From the IMG/VR virus record IMGVR_UViG_3300029826_000003, positions 1-54,805 of that record: a stretch of DNA of 54,805 nt; one strand, 5' to 3'. Below, one piece after another: positions 6,386-14,324 of the stretch. The stretch comes from a virus. The position numbers and the translations under genes are program-made. The notes under the pieces were generated by a model that was not told where the DNA came from, searched no databases, and saw only the letters and a program-made list of their open reading frames with translations. Positions within the stretch are counted from its first letter, which is position 1. Every line of letters starts with the position of its first letter.

Positions 6386-7734
6386 ATGTTCTTGCGCGTC
6401 AAAGCACTGTTTCCGATCTTATCGAAGAGTATGACCAGAAGGTGTCTGCTATTGCCGAGGAGGTCGCCACGTTCGAATCCGCATATCTGCGCTTGGAAAT
6501 GGCCGCATGCATTCAGGGAAAATTCGTCGCTCCCGTTTCTAGGAATAGGCCCTATGTCAATGTCGAGGAGCTGAAACGGAACCTGTGCAAATCCGGCTGG
6601 AAAGCGGTCTACGACAGATTGCAAATCGACCGCATCGCTAGTGCCAATGACAGACGCAAATTTGATCGGGCGATCGAAGACCCTCCGGATCTGACGTTTG
6701 ACAATGCCAAGGCAACGTTCGGTGATTACCTGGAACGGCCGCGCTATCATATCCTGCGCGGGCTTGCAGAAGTGTTTGCTGATCTTGACCCGGCATACCG
6801 GTCCCACTCAAAGGTGAGGATTGGAGTCAAGGGATTGCCCAAGCGCGTGATCATTTCGAGCTTTGGCAGCTTCTATGGCACATATGGGCGTGACAAGCTC
6901 CGTGACATTGTGAACGCGCTGGCTTCCTACCGTGGCCAGCCGCTCATGGAACATCACGAATACAGGTTGATTGATGATGCCCACAAGCGTGGCAACGATG
7001 CGGTTCTTGATGGCAGCCCAGCGCCGGTGCAACGCGGCGACCGTGATGAGCCAGCGCAGCTTCCTGACCGGGGCATCTGGATTCGCAAATTCGGCAACGG
7101 AAATGCGCATATCTTTTTTGCGCCTGATACGCTAAAGGATATCAACCGCGCATTGGCAGAATTCTACGGCGAAGTACTCCCTGATGTCGAAGACGAAGAA
7201 GCGAGGCCACGGTCTGGAACGTCGGTTTCGAATGATCTGCAATTTTACTGGTCTCCAAAGCCAGTTATCGACCGTCTTGTCGAGTTCTCAGGCCTATACA
7301 ACCTCAAGGAATGGCGTCACAATCCGCCGGATCCATCGCACGTTCTAGAGCCGTCGTGCGGAGATGGTCGCATAATGGATGTGATCCGCGATCTTGGACA
7401 CCGTGTCTTCGGCATTGAGTACCATGCCGGACGAGCAGCCGACGCGCGAGCGAAGGGCCATAATATTCTGACCGCCAATTTCCTCGAACAGCCGCCGCAG
7501 CCGATCTATGACAGGATTATCATGAACCCACCATTTTACGGCAGGCATTACGTCAAACACGTTCGCCATGCCGTGCGCTTCTTGAAGCCGGGAGGCTCGC
7601 TGGTTTCGGTCCTACCTGCGACCGCCCATTATGATCACAAGGAACTTGATGGCGAATGGCGCGACCTGCCAGTCGGAAGCTTTTCGGAAGCAGGGACGAA
7701 TGTTCCTACAGGAATGCTGAAAATATGTAGGTAA
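6382..7734 (+). CDS. DUF4942 protein with N6-adenine methyltransferase domain
   Basis: 450 residues. The N-terminal ~270 follow the DUF4942 pattern (VYDRLQIDRIAS, FDNAKATFGDYL, FVDLDPAYRSH-type stretch, GTYGRDKLRDIVNAL, ...NGNAHIFF). The C-terminal third is a methyltransferase: SHVLEPSCGDGRIMDVI (about 318-334) for SAM binding and MNPPF (381-385) for catalysis. ATGA overlap with the previous gene. This is the second adenine-type methyltransferase of the operon. DUF4942 may guide target choice (inference). Confidence 0.88.
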   Translation: MNVLARQSTVSDLIEEYDQKVSAIAEEVATFESAYLRLEMAACIQGKFVAPVSRNRPYVNVEELKRNLCKSGWKAVYDRLQIDRIASANDRRKFDRAIEDPPDLTFDNAKATFGDYLERPRYHILRGLAEVFADLDPAYRSHSKVRIGVKGLPKRVIISSFGSFYGTYGRDKLRDIVNALASYRGQPLMEHHEYRLIDDAHKRGNDAVLDGSPAPVQRGDRDEPAQLPDRGIWIRKFGNGNAHIFFAPDTLKDINRALAEFYGEVLPDVEDEEARPRSGTSVSNDLQFYWSPKPVIDRLVEFSGLYNLKEWRHNPPDPSHVLEPSCGDGRIMDVIRDLGHRVFGIEYHAGRAADARAKGHNILTANFLEQPPQPIYDRIIMNPPFYGRHYVKHVRHAVRFLKPGGSLVSVLPATAHYDHKELDGEWRDLPVGSFSEAGTNVPTGMLKICR

Positions 7735-7780
7735 GCTGAATGAACTGCTTCTTACATCGTATCAGAACGGACACAATTTA

Positions 7781-8404
7781 ATGGCATCGAAAGCCGAAAA
7801 GCTCAGAGCAAAAAGACAGAGATCCGCCCAACGAGGCCGTCCTGAACTATACGCTTCTTCTGACGACAGGGAGCATAACGGCCGTCAAAGCCGCCGCAAG
7901 ATGGCCGTACAATCACGCAGGATGGAAAACGAACGCCAAGTGAAGGACACGGTTATATCGGCTCGCCAACGCGTTCACGGGATCGATGAGACGGTTTGCG
8001 ATGGACAGGATGCCGGGTCGGTTCTAGGACGTCTGTATCTCGCCGGCATGATCAAGCTGCACCACAAACGCGCTGGACTACGATTCGAAGAGGACGCGAT
8101 CCGGTATTGCGCGCTGACAGGTATTCCATTCCCGAATCCGAGGGCTATTGACCTGGGAAAGGTCAGGGGCCTTGGCCATGATGCAAATCCATCCGATGCA
8201 AGGGCTGCGAAGGACAAATTCATGAGGCTGGAAAGATGCCTCAGTGACGTTGATGTTTCTGGACGTCCCGTCACGACAATTGTCAAGCGTGTCTGCCTCA
8301 GTGACAATGACGACGGGATTTATGCGACGCATATGATTCAGCATCTTTGGCGCGGTCTGGATGCATTGGTGGACTACTACGAGATTTCGCGATCCGATGA
8401 TTGA
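7781..8404 (+). CDS. DUF6456/RinA-like candidate late regulator
   Basis: 207 residues. It has a very basic N-terminus (KAEKLRAKRQRSAQRGRP), a middle LYLAGMIKLHHKRAGLRFEEDAIRY and a C-terminal helical part VKRVCLSDND ... LWRGLDALVDYYEI. This spacing (aged filament-like helix, VC, GL..L..YY) matches the DUF6456/RinA-like proteins that precede packaging genes in alphaproteobacterial phages. Its place as the last gene before the RNA-rich region and late genes supports a role in late transcription. A 13-codon ORF (7740-7781) overlaps its start and may couple translation. Confidence 0.6.
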   Translation: MASKAEKLRAKRQRSAQRGRPELYASSDDREHNGRQSRRKMAVQSRRMENERQVKDTVISARQRVHGIDETVCDGQDAGSVLGRLYLAGMIKLHHKRAGLRFEEDAIRYCALTGIPFPNPRAIDLGKVRGLGHDANPSDARAAKDKFMRLERCLSDVDVSGRPVTTIVKRVCLSDNDDGIYATHMIQHLWRGLDALVDYYEISRSDD

Positions 8405-8427
8405 CTGACGTGGCAAATCACTTTAAT
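8401..8427 (+). promoter_or_regulatory. possible late/ncRNA promoter
   Basis: TTGACT (8401-8406) and TTTAAT (8422-8427) are separated by only 15 bp, which is short. It stands at the end of the early operon and directly upstream of the structured RNA region. Confidence 0.35.
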
Positions 8428-8444
8428 TGTCAACGCCAACAGGA

Positions 8445-8482
8445 TGGCGCTTTGCGCCAGATGAATTAGCGCCAAATGGCGC
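8445..8482. repeat. paired inverted repeats TGGCGC/GCGCCA
   Basis: Order of arms: TGGCGC (8445), GCGCCA (8454), GCGCCA (8469), TGGCGC (8477). The four arms can pair in two alternative ways, as in a switch or a protein-binding array. Confidence 0.75.
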
Positions 8483-8600
8483 GACGAGTTGCGCATAGGG
8501 CTACGTCCTGCGAGACCTGAGCCTGAACTGGATGTCGCAGCATCCATCCCCACCATACCTAGGGGCGCGCATTCATTCCCCAGCCAGTAGCTGGGAACAG

Positions 8601-8727
8601 ATCTGGACGGCGGCGTGGAAAGCGGACACGCATAGACCGCGAGAGGCTGTGGGTCTCGCACCGCAAGGCAACCAGTGCCTGACTGGCAAAGACAGCTGAG
8701 CAGGGATAGCGTCCTGCCCGTCCAGAT
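8601..8727 (+). ncRNA. multibranch RNA closed by a perfect 10-bp stem
   Basis: ATCTGGACGG (8601-8610) pairs with CCGTCCAGAT (8718-8727). Inside are four hairpins: GCGTG/CACGC (8613-8631), GCGAGA/TCTCGC (8639-8659), CCAGT/ACTGG (8672-8686) and GCAGG/CCTGC (8700-8717). It has the outline of an enlarged cloverleaf but no TTCGA loop. No known RNA class recognised. Confidence 0.6.
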
Positions 8728-8779
8728 ACGAAATATGTTTTCGTGGGTGCCGACTTTCAGGGAGAGGCTCACGGAAATC

Positions 8780-8866
8780 GGGACGGTTGGAACGGCAGCC
8801 ACTCTCTAGTCGCCATAGGATCATGCCAGCGAGGAGAAAGTACCGGTTCGACTCCGGCCCGTCCCG
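8780..8866 (+). tRNA. tRNA-like element (possibly degenerate)
   Basis: Acceptor stem GGGACGG (8780-8786) pairs fully with CCGTCCC (8859-8865), followed by discriminator G and ACA rather than CCA. The T arm is ACCGG-TTCGACT-CCGGC (one mismatch). The D region has GGAAC.GGCAG as in class II tRNAs. The anticodon arm CTCTA-GTCGCCA-TAGGA pairs poorly; its loop would give anticodon CGC with an unusual C at position 37. About 87 nt in all. It could be a decayed tRNA or a tRNA mimic. Confidence 0.45.
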
Positions 8867-8982
8867 ACACCCAAGCCGCACTGGCGGCAAACAGGAGCGG
8901 TCAGAACCGTACACGAGCCGCTGTGGGGCCTTGGCTGACCAAACGCGAACGGTGACGGGCGGAGAGAGTGCCGCACAAGTTT

Positions 8983-9014
8983 AGCGCTCGTTGGTCTCAC
9001 GATCAGCGGGCGCT
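8983..9014 (+). terminator. terminator-like hairpin
   Basis: AGCGCTCG (8983-8990) pairs with CGGGCGCT (9007-9014), one G-T pair, 16-nt loop, followed by a weak T-rich stretch. It could end the ncRNA or only partly block transcription into the late genes. Confidence 0.5.
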
Positions 9015-9053
9015 TCTCATTTCCCGGCATACTGGCATCAGAAGGAACGCGGC

Positions 9054-9218
9054 ATGATCAACCAGAGCCTCAAGCACGCATCCGGCATCAGCGGCACGAT
9101 CGATGCCGTCGCTGTCCATCCCGATGGAATGGCGCTCGTGCGGATTTCCGATCGCTGGTTCCTGGCGGCCGAATGCGGCCAGCGTTCCAACGTGCTGCCT
9201 GCATGGATCAGGGTCTAA
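9054..9218 (+). CDS. small protein at the start of the late region
   Basis: 54 residues beginning MINQSLKHASGISGTIDAVA, with AAGGAAC upstream. Short beta-strand pattern (IDAVAVHPDGMALVRISDRWFLA), perhaps a small barrel. No family recognised. Confidence 0.6.
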   Translation: MINQSLKHASGISGTIDAVAVHPDGMALVRISDRWFLAAECGQRSNVLPAWIRV

Positions 9219-9282
9219 AGAGCCAACCGCTCTCTAACCGGAACCCTTAAAAGAAAGACCGCGACATGCTTAGGACAACGCA

Positions 9283-10620
9283 TTGCCGATAGTGTCTTCC
9301 AGCAGGAGCGCTTTGCGATCGGCCCTGTTTTCGCCAACGGCGTACAAATGGGAAAACGCTGTCTCTCTCGTGGCGCTGAACGTTGCCGGCGGAATGTATC
9401 CGCTGGCCCAGATGCGCGCCGCTGGTCTGGTGGGCGAGAGCTCGCAACGCCAGTATACGAACCGGTCGGGGTACGATCTCACCTATGTCGAGGTCGACTT
9501 CGCCAACTATCTCCTGAACGGCACCAACGAGACGTTGACCGGACTGGCCCCGTTCGATGCCGAGGCGGCCATTCGTGATCCGCAGGGGACATCGTATCCC
9601 CTGAACGATCCCGTGACGGGCGCGGCGCGGATAACGGTCAATCCGGGCGACGTGCTCCAGCTCGGAGGCGGCGGCTTCACGATCCCTGCTGGCGCGCAGC
9701 CTTGGGTGCAGTGGGATATCCAGGGCACGGCATGGCCAGCCGGTCAGGTCGGGGCTCCGTCGCAGACCACGACATCACGCATTTCGCTGCGCTATACCTC
9801 CAACCCGCAATGGTACGCACGCGCCGGGACCGATCTTTCCACTGTCGGGGCGACAAATCAGTACTGCTACGATGTATCTTCGATCCGGGCGAGGACAATG
9901 AATCGCTTCGCTCTCGCGGTGCTGGGCGACAGTTGGGTGCAAGGCGCAGGCGACGGCAACAATGAAGGCGATCGGATGACCGGCTTCGTGCCGGCCGCGT
10001 GCACCTATGCCAATGGCGGGGTCGGTGTCCCCTATATGCCGCTGGGCTATACGGGAACCAAGCTTCTGGACAGCAACACGGCAGCCAAGGTGCAGCACCG
10101 TCTCGACGTGGCTGCGGCGGCATGCACTGATGTCCTGATCGAGTTTGGCACCAACGACCTGGTTGCCGCCGGCGTCTCGCTCGCCAGCATGCAGGCGAAC
10201 TACGTGGCGCTGGCGCAGGCGATCGTCGACCGCGGCATGCGGGCACACGGCTTCACAGTCGGCCCCCGGACCACATCGACGGATAGCTGGGCGACGACGG
10301 CCAACCAGACCGTCTCGACCGGATACGTGGCCGACAGTAATGGCAACAGCGGTTCGGCTTCGCTGATCCTGAACGAGTTCAACGACTGGCTGCGCACGGT
10401 GCCCGCACCGCTGACAGATGTGGTCGAGGCGGCCGACACGGTCATGAGCGCCCACAATTCGCGGATCTGGAACGTCGGAGACGGGACGTACACGAATCCG
10501 GCATTTACATCGGATGGTGTCCATCCGCGTCCCGACAATATCGGTAGCAGGAGGGGTGCCGTGTTCCAGATTGCCAACGCTGTAGCGGCGAAGATCGACG
10601 CGTGGCGTCTGGTATCGTGA
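9283..10620 (+). CDS. SGNH-family hydrolase, virion-associated
   Basis: 445 residues, TTG start with AGGA upstream. The N-terminal ~200 residues are beta-rich. The C-terminal part is an SGNH hydrolase/esterase: GDSW (Ser217), GTND (289-292) and DGVHP (Asp411, His414). In phages such enzymes remove acyl groups from surface polysaccharide or peptidoglycan. It lies among head-decoration genes rather than tail fibres, which is unusual and may mean that it is a head-borne or adsorption protein. No signal peptide. Confidence 0.8.
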   Translation: MPIVSSSRSALRSALFSPTAYKWENAVSLVALNVAGGMYPLAQMRAAGLVGESSQRQYTNRSGYDLTYVEVDFANYLLNGTNETLTGLAPFDAEAAIRDPQGTSYPLNDPVTGAARITVNPGDVLQLGGGGFTIPAGAQPWVQWDIQGTAWPAGQVGAPSQTTTSRISLRYTSNPQWYARAGTDLSTVGATNQYCYDVSSIRARTMNRFALAVLGDSWVQGAGDGNNEGDRMTGFVPAACTYANGGVGVPYMPLGYTGTKLLDSNTAAKVQHRLDVAAAACTDVLIEFGTNDLVAAGVSLASMQANYVALAQAIVDRGMRAHGFTVGPRTTSTDSWATTANQTVSTGYVADSNGNSGSASLILNEFNDWLRTVPAPLTDVVEAADTVMSAHNSRIWNVGDGTYTNPAFTSDGVHPRPDNIGSRRGAVFQIANAVAAKIDAWRLVS

Positions 10621-10654
10621 CCGCAACCGGCGCGATCTGAAAGGACCAAATCAC

Positions 10655-10960
10655 ATGGCTTCAATCAGGCAGACAGTCAGCGGCACATTCGGGGCCACGG
10701 GAACGTCGGCTGAGATCGTCGGGGACTACATATCGATCATTCTCGATTTCGGTGCGTCGCCATCGGCCTCTGTCGACCTCGAGGAACAATTGCCCGATGG
10801 AACGTGGGTGAAGAACCCCGATGCGACGGCCGTCATAGCGGATTACCGCAAGGTATGGCAGACGCCGGAGGAATCACGCCTTCGCCTGAACTGCACCGCT
10901 CATACGAACGACGTGAAATACGTGATGAATTCCGTCTATGATCCCAAGACTGTCCGCTAG
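10655..10960 (+). CDS. small beta-rich structural-type protein
   Basis: 101 residues, GAAAGGA upstream. Strand-rich (QTVSGTFGATGTSAEIVGDY; ASVDLEEQLPDGTWVKNPD), like a carbohydrate-binding or head-decoration fold. It belongs to the run of small genes using the same GAAAGGAC ribosome site. No named family recognised. Confidence 0.65.
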   Translation: MASIRQTVSGTFGATGTSAEIVGDYISIILDFGASPSASVDLEEQLPDGTWVKNPDATAVIADYRKVWQTPEESRLRLNCTAHTNDVKYVMNSVYDPKTVR

Positions 10961-10974
10961 GAAAGGACCGCGTC

Positions 10975-11262
10975 ATGGCTGAGTTGACCACCCGCGCCCG
11001 CAAGGCGATGCCGAAATCCAGGTTCGGGCTTCCTTCGAAGAAGGGAAAAGGAGGGGAGAACGAGGCAGGACATGGTGCTTATCCCATGCCGGACAAGGCC
11101 CATGCCGCGAACGCGAAGGCTCGGGCCTCGCAGCAGTTCGACAAGGGCAACCTGTCGGCCTCGGCCAAGGCGAAGATCGATGCGAAGGCCAACAAGGTCC
11201 TTCAAGCCGGAAAGCACCTTCACCACGAATCGACGACCCATCACCTCGCGAAAGGCAAATAG
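10975..11262 (+). CDS. small basic conserved protein
   Basis: 95 residues, GAAAGGAC upstream. Contains LTTRARKAMPKSRFGLP, then YPMPDKAHAANAKARASQQF and KAKIDAKANKVL. This matches the widespread short proteins with 'LP...F..P....YP..D..HA.NA..R' found near phage head genes. Highly basic, probably DNA- or virion-associated; function unknown. Confidence 0.75.
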   Translation: MAELTTRARKAMPKSRFGLPSKKGKGGENEAGHGAYPMPDKAHAANAKARASQQFDKGNLSASAKAKIDAKANKVLQAGKHLHHESTTHHLAKGK

Positions 11263-11264
11263 CG

Positions 11265-11435
11265 ATGGACAAGGAATCTTATACGAGGGTTGCTCCGGGA
11301 AAGCCGGAAATGCCTGTAGTCAAGTCTGGCCGCAAGTCGGAAACCAGACAGCACGCTCCCGATGCGACGAAGCATCTGGAAAGCCAGGTCACGCGCCATC
11401 CTCTCGCGCGTGGCGAGAAACGTCACTGCGAATAA
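11265..11435 (+). CDS. very small basic protein
   Basis: 56 residues starting MDKESYTRVAPGKPEMPVVK; AAGG lies upstream and it begins 2 bp after the previous stop. Rich in Lys, Arg and His (RHPLARGEKRHCE). No family recognised. Confidence 0.6.
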   Translation: MDKESYTRVAPGKPEMPVVKSGRKSETRQHAPDATKHLESQVTRHPLARGEKRHCE

Positions 11436-11473
11436 GCGGGACGGCCAACAGCCTGACTTGAAAGGACAACACA

Positions 11474-12049
11474 ATGGCTGGTATTCTGACAGATGGAGTC
11501 CCGAACTACGCTATGTTCTCGGGCTCCGAAACTCTTCCCATCGACACGCATCGCGCGATCGGCATGAATCCGCAGAGCGCGGCGCCAAGCATTCAGCAGC
11601 TGGCCACGTTCATGGACTTCCTGACGAACAAGGCAGACATCACCACGGTTGCCGGTACGCGATACTATTCCTCGCTCATCCTCGGCAATGCGGACCAGTT
11701 GACCGGCATCGCCGTGCTGGTCGGCGGGACTGGCGGCACGGACAAGTTCATCGTCGAGCTGCATGATGCCAGCGGCGTTCTGGTAGCGACTTCCGCTCTT
11801 GCCGGCGTCACGGCTGGCACTGCGGGAACCTACCAGCAGATCCCGTTCACCGCGGCGTACAGCGCGGCTGCCGGGACGTACTATCTCGCGGTGCAGTCCA
11901 ACGGCACCACGGCGAAGGTCTCGGCCTACAATGCCCCCGCCATGCCGATCACGACCGGCTCGGCGGCCGGGACGTTCGGAACGAGTGCCGCGATCACAGC
12001 GCCGACGACCTATACTGCGGGTGTCGGTCCGGTCGCTGTGATTTACTGA
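11474..12049 (+). CDS. beta-rich virion protein, possible decoration protein
   Basis: 191 residues, GAAAGGAC upstream. Composition dominated by Gly, Ala, Thr and Ser, with repeated beta segments (GTYYLAVQSNGTTAKVSAY). No cysteine-rich or catalytic motif. Place and composition suggest a head-fibre or decoration protein. Confidence 0.65.
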   Translation: MAGILTDGVPNYAMFSGSETLPIDTHRAIGMNPQSAAPSIQQLATFMDFLTNKADITTVAGTRYYSSLILGNADQLTGIAVLVGGTGGTDKFIVELHDASGVLVATSALAGVTAGTAGTYQQIPFTAAYSAAAGTYYLAVQSNGTTAKVSAYNAPAMPITTGSAAGTFGTSAAITAPTTYTAGVGPVAVIY

Positions 12050-12207
12050 TCTAGCGCCGCATTACCTCGAATCGAGATTGCCGGTTCTTGGACCAAGCCG
12101 TCCTATCGTCCTCGTAGAGAGGCTCGCGTGCGGCGCGTCCCGATTTAGTCGGGATCTGATCGCGTGAGAAATAGCGGAAACCGGTACCATCACGAAAGGA
12201 AGCTGAA

Positions 12208-12372
12208 ATGCCTCGCAAAATGACGATGAAGGGGTGGGAAAAGTCCTCGATGGATAAGAAGATGGATGCATCGGGCCGATACGGCAAGGAAGGATCGGCG
12301 AAGGACAGGGCCGCGGACAAGCGCATGCTCAAGGCGCGCAATGCCAAGGCGACGAAGAAGGGCGGAAAGTAG
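12208..12372 (+). CDS. very small basic protein before terminase
   Basis: 54 residues starting MPRKMTMKGWEKSSMDKKMD, with GAAAGGA upstream. About a third of residues are Lys or Arg. The 158 bp before it hold no gene, only a short hairpin, TCCCGA-TTTAG-TCGGGA (12138-12154). Confidence 0.6.
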   Translation: MPRKMTMKGWEKSSMDKKMDASGRYGKEGSAKDRAADKRMLKARNAKATKKGGK

Positions 12373-12375
12373 ACC

Positions 12376-12738
12376 GTGGCCAGAGTTGCAAACGGACGTC
12401 CCACCAAATATCGGCCCGAGTATTGCGAGCAGGTAATTGCGGTGGCCGACGAAGGTCTGTCGCTTACCGCATTCGCGGGCAAGATCCGCGTGGCCCGATC
12501 GACCATCAATGTCTGGATGGAGCAGTTTCCCGAGTTCGGCGAGGCGGTCGAGGTGCACAAGGCCGTCAGGATGCTGTATCTGGAATCGACGCTCCTGAAA
12601 GGCGAGAGCAGCCCGAAGGTGACGGCCTGCATCTTCGCGCTCAAGAACGCATCCGATGAATGGCGCGAGAAAGTCGACCATGCCCATTCCGGAGCGGTTA
12701 ACGTCAATATCTCCGGCGACGACAAGGCGCTGCTGTGA
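12376..12738 (+). CDS. terS: terminase small subunit
   Basis: 120 residues, GTG start. It opens with NGRPTKYRPEYCEQVI, then a helix-turn-helix (LTAFAGKIRVARSTINVWMEQ) that would bind the packaging site, and a helical ALKNASDEWREK segment typical of the small subunits paired with this kind of large subunit. GTGA overlap with the large-subunit gene. Confidence 0.88.
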   Translation: MARVANGRPTKYRPEYCEQVIAVADEGLSLTAFAGKIRVARSTINVWMEQFPEFGEAVEVHKAVRMLYLESTLLKGESSPKVTACIFALKNASDEWREKVDHAHSGAVNVNISGDDKALL

Positions 12739-14075
12739 GCTTCAGGCTGACCGAGCGCCAGAACGAGGCGAACCGGCTTCTAGGTTCCGATGCGCTCCAC
12801 GTGATGCTCTATGGAGGTTCACGAAGCGGCAAGACGCTGCTCATCCTAAGGGCGATTCTGATACGGGCTTTGGCCTACGAAAGCCGCCATGTCGTGATGC
12901 GCTACAGGTTCAATCACCTGAAAGGGTCCATTATCTACGATACGCTTCCCAAGGTGATGGATCGGTGCTTTCCAGGAGTTGCGGCAAAGTCGAAGCTGGA
13001 CAAATCGGACTGGTTCTATACGCTTCCCAATGGCTCGGAAATCTGGTTCGGTGGGCTTGACGACAAGCAGCGCACGGAAAAGATCCTTGGATCGGAATTC
13101 GCCACGGTATTCCTGAATGAATGCAGCCAGATCAGTTGGGCATCGCGCAACATGATGATGACGCGCCTTGCGCAGAAAACGCCGTTGCGGCTCAAAGCGA
13201 TATATGATTGCAATCCGCCCTCGAATGCGCACTGGACCGCGCGAGCATTCATCGACAAGGTAGATCCTGATACAAGAACGCCGCTGGCCGATCCGGAGCG
13301 CTATGCGGCGATGATGATGAATCCGGTAGACAATCGGGAGAATCTTCCCGAGGACTACATGAGGGAACTGGAATCGCTTCCCGACAGGATGCGCCGTCGC
13401 TTTCTTCTCGGCCAATTCCAGGCCGCGGTGGAAAACGCGTTGTGGACCATGGAATCCCTCGACGATGGACGCATTCTCGACGGTCGGATACCGGACATGC
13501 AGCGCATTGTAATCGCGGTCGATCCATCGGGATGCTCAGGGCCGGAGGACGAACGTTCTGACGAGGTCGGAATCGTCGTCGTCGGTCTTGGTGTGGATGG
13601 ACGCGGATATGTGCTGGAGGATCTGTCTGGCAGGTTTGCTCCCGGTGGTCAGTCTGGTTGGGGAAATCAGGTCGCTTCGGCCTTCGACAGGCATGACGCG
13701 GATTGCGTCGTTGGAGAAATCAATTACGGTGGCGCAATGGTTCGCCAGACCATTCGGGCAGCACGGCCCGGAACGCCGTTCAAGGAAGTTCATGCAAGCC
13801 GTGGAAAGGCCGTCAGGGCGGAGCCGGTTTCCATACTGTTTGACCAGAACAAGATATCGATCGTAGGCCATCTTCCGAAGCTCGAGGATCAACTCTGTTC
13901 GTTCACCACGGCTGGATATATGGGAGATCGCTCCCCGGACCGGGCCGACGCTGCGATCTGGGGAATTACCGAACTGTTCCCGGCGATCGTTCGGAAGAAG
14001 AAAGAGTTCACGTTGCCCGAGGAACTGCTACGGCCTGTTCCTGATGCGGGCGACCTGTCATGGATGCTGCGATAG
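12735..14075 (+). CDS. terL: terminase large subunit
   Basis: 446 residues, GTG start overlapping the small-subunit stop. ATPase: Walker A GGSRSGKT (27-34), Walker B TVFLNE (124-129). Nuclease: IVIAVDPSG (around 256-264), DADCVVGEINYGG and SPDRADAAIWG supply the expected acidic residues. Full length for the family. It packages DNA into the prohead. With P22-like head genes, headful packaging and circular permutation are likely, which would fit a contig that closes on itself. Confidence 0.95.
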   Translation: MSFRLTERQNEANRLLGSDALHVMLYGGSRSGKTLLILRAILIRALAYESRHVVMRYRFNHLKGSIIYDTLPKVMDRCFPGVAAKSKLDKSDWFYTLPNGSEIWFGGLDDKQRTEKILGSEFATVFLNECSQISWASRNMMMTRLAQKTPLRLKAIYDCNPPSNAHWTARAFIDKVDPDTRTPLADPERYAAMMMNPVDNRENLPEDYMRELESLPDRMRRRFLLGQFQAAVENALWTMESLDDGRILDGRIPDMQRIVIAVDPSGCSGPEDERSDEVGIVVVGLGVDGRGYVLEDLSGRFAPGGQSGWGNQVASAFDRHDADCVVGEINYGGAMVRQTIRAARPGTPFKEVHASRGKAVRAEPVSILFDQNKISIVGHLPKLEDQLCSFTTAGYMGDRSPDRADAAIWGITELFPAIVRKKKEFTLPEELLRPVPDAGDLSWMLR

Positions 14076-14315
14076 ATGGAAAACAAGATGTTCAATGGCC
14101 GCAGGCTTTATCAATTCGATTCAGCTTCATGGACCGGAACGCCGCTGTTCGGCTCATTCAATATCCGCATTCCTCTGGTGTTGTTCGACATCACAGTCCG
14201 TGCGCGGGAACGGATTGATGGATTGCGCGCGATCTGGGAATTGACGGTCACGTTCAAGACCAGCGGCATCTATCTGGCCCATGAGCATTACACGCTCCTC
14301 TCGCGCAAGGCATAG
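14076..14315 (+). CDS. unknown small protein between terminase and portal
   Basis: 79 residues; the ATG directly follows the terminase stop. Begins MENKMFNGRRLYQFDSASWT. The segment FDSASWTGT recalls FDSTQWTGR at the start of the gene at 16801, a possible distant paralogue. No family recognised. Confidence 0.6.
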   Translation: MENKMFNGRRLYQFDSASWTGTPLFGSFNIRIPLVLFDITVRARERIDGLRAIWELTVTFKTSGIYLAHEHYTLLSRKA

Positions 14316-14324
14316 GATACCGGT

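Larger units (their letters stand above)
8445..9014 (+). ncRNA. structured noncoding RNA region
   Basis: Between the regulator (stop 8404) and the next gene (9054) there is no credible protein gene, but there are many stable inverted repeats. In order: TGGCGC/GCGCCA arms (8445-8482), GGATG/CATCC, CCCAGC/GCTGGG (about 8579-8595), a 10-bp stem closing a four-hairpin junction (8601-8727), ACGAAA/TTTCGT (8728-8744), a tRNA-like element (8780-8866), GGTCAG/CTGACC (8899-8940) and a terminator-like hairpin (8983-9014). I read this as one or more phage ncRNAs. The strand is inferred from the flanking genes. Confidence 0.6.

Noticed and set aside
8601-8866. tmRNA
   Set aside because: The tRNA-like part closes on itself within 87 nt and no tag-peptide frame or pseudoknot series could be placed.
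8377-9030. Several open frames in the RNA-rich region on both strands
   Set aside because: No ribosome sites, no family patterns, and they run through stable hairpins; the RNA structures explain the region better.
9775-10626. 283-codon open frame on the minus strand
   Set aside because: Antisense to the SGNH hydrolase, whose catalytic motifs are intact.
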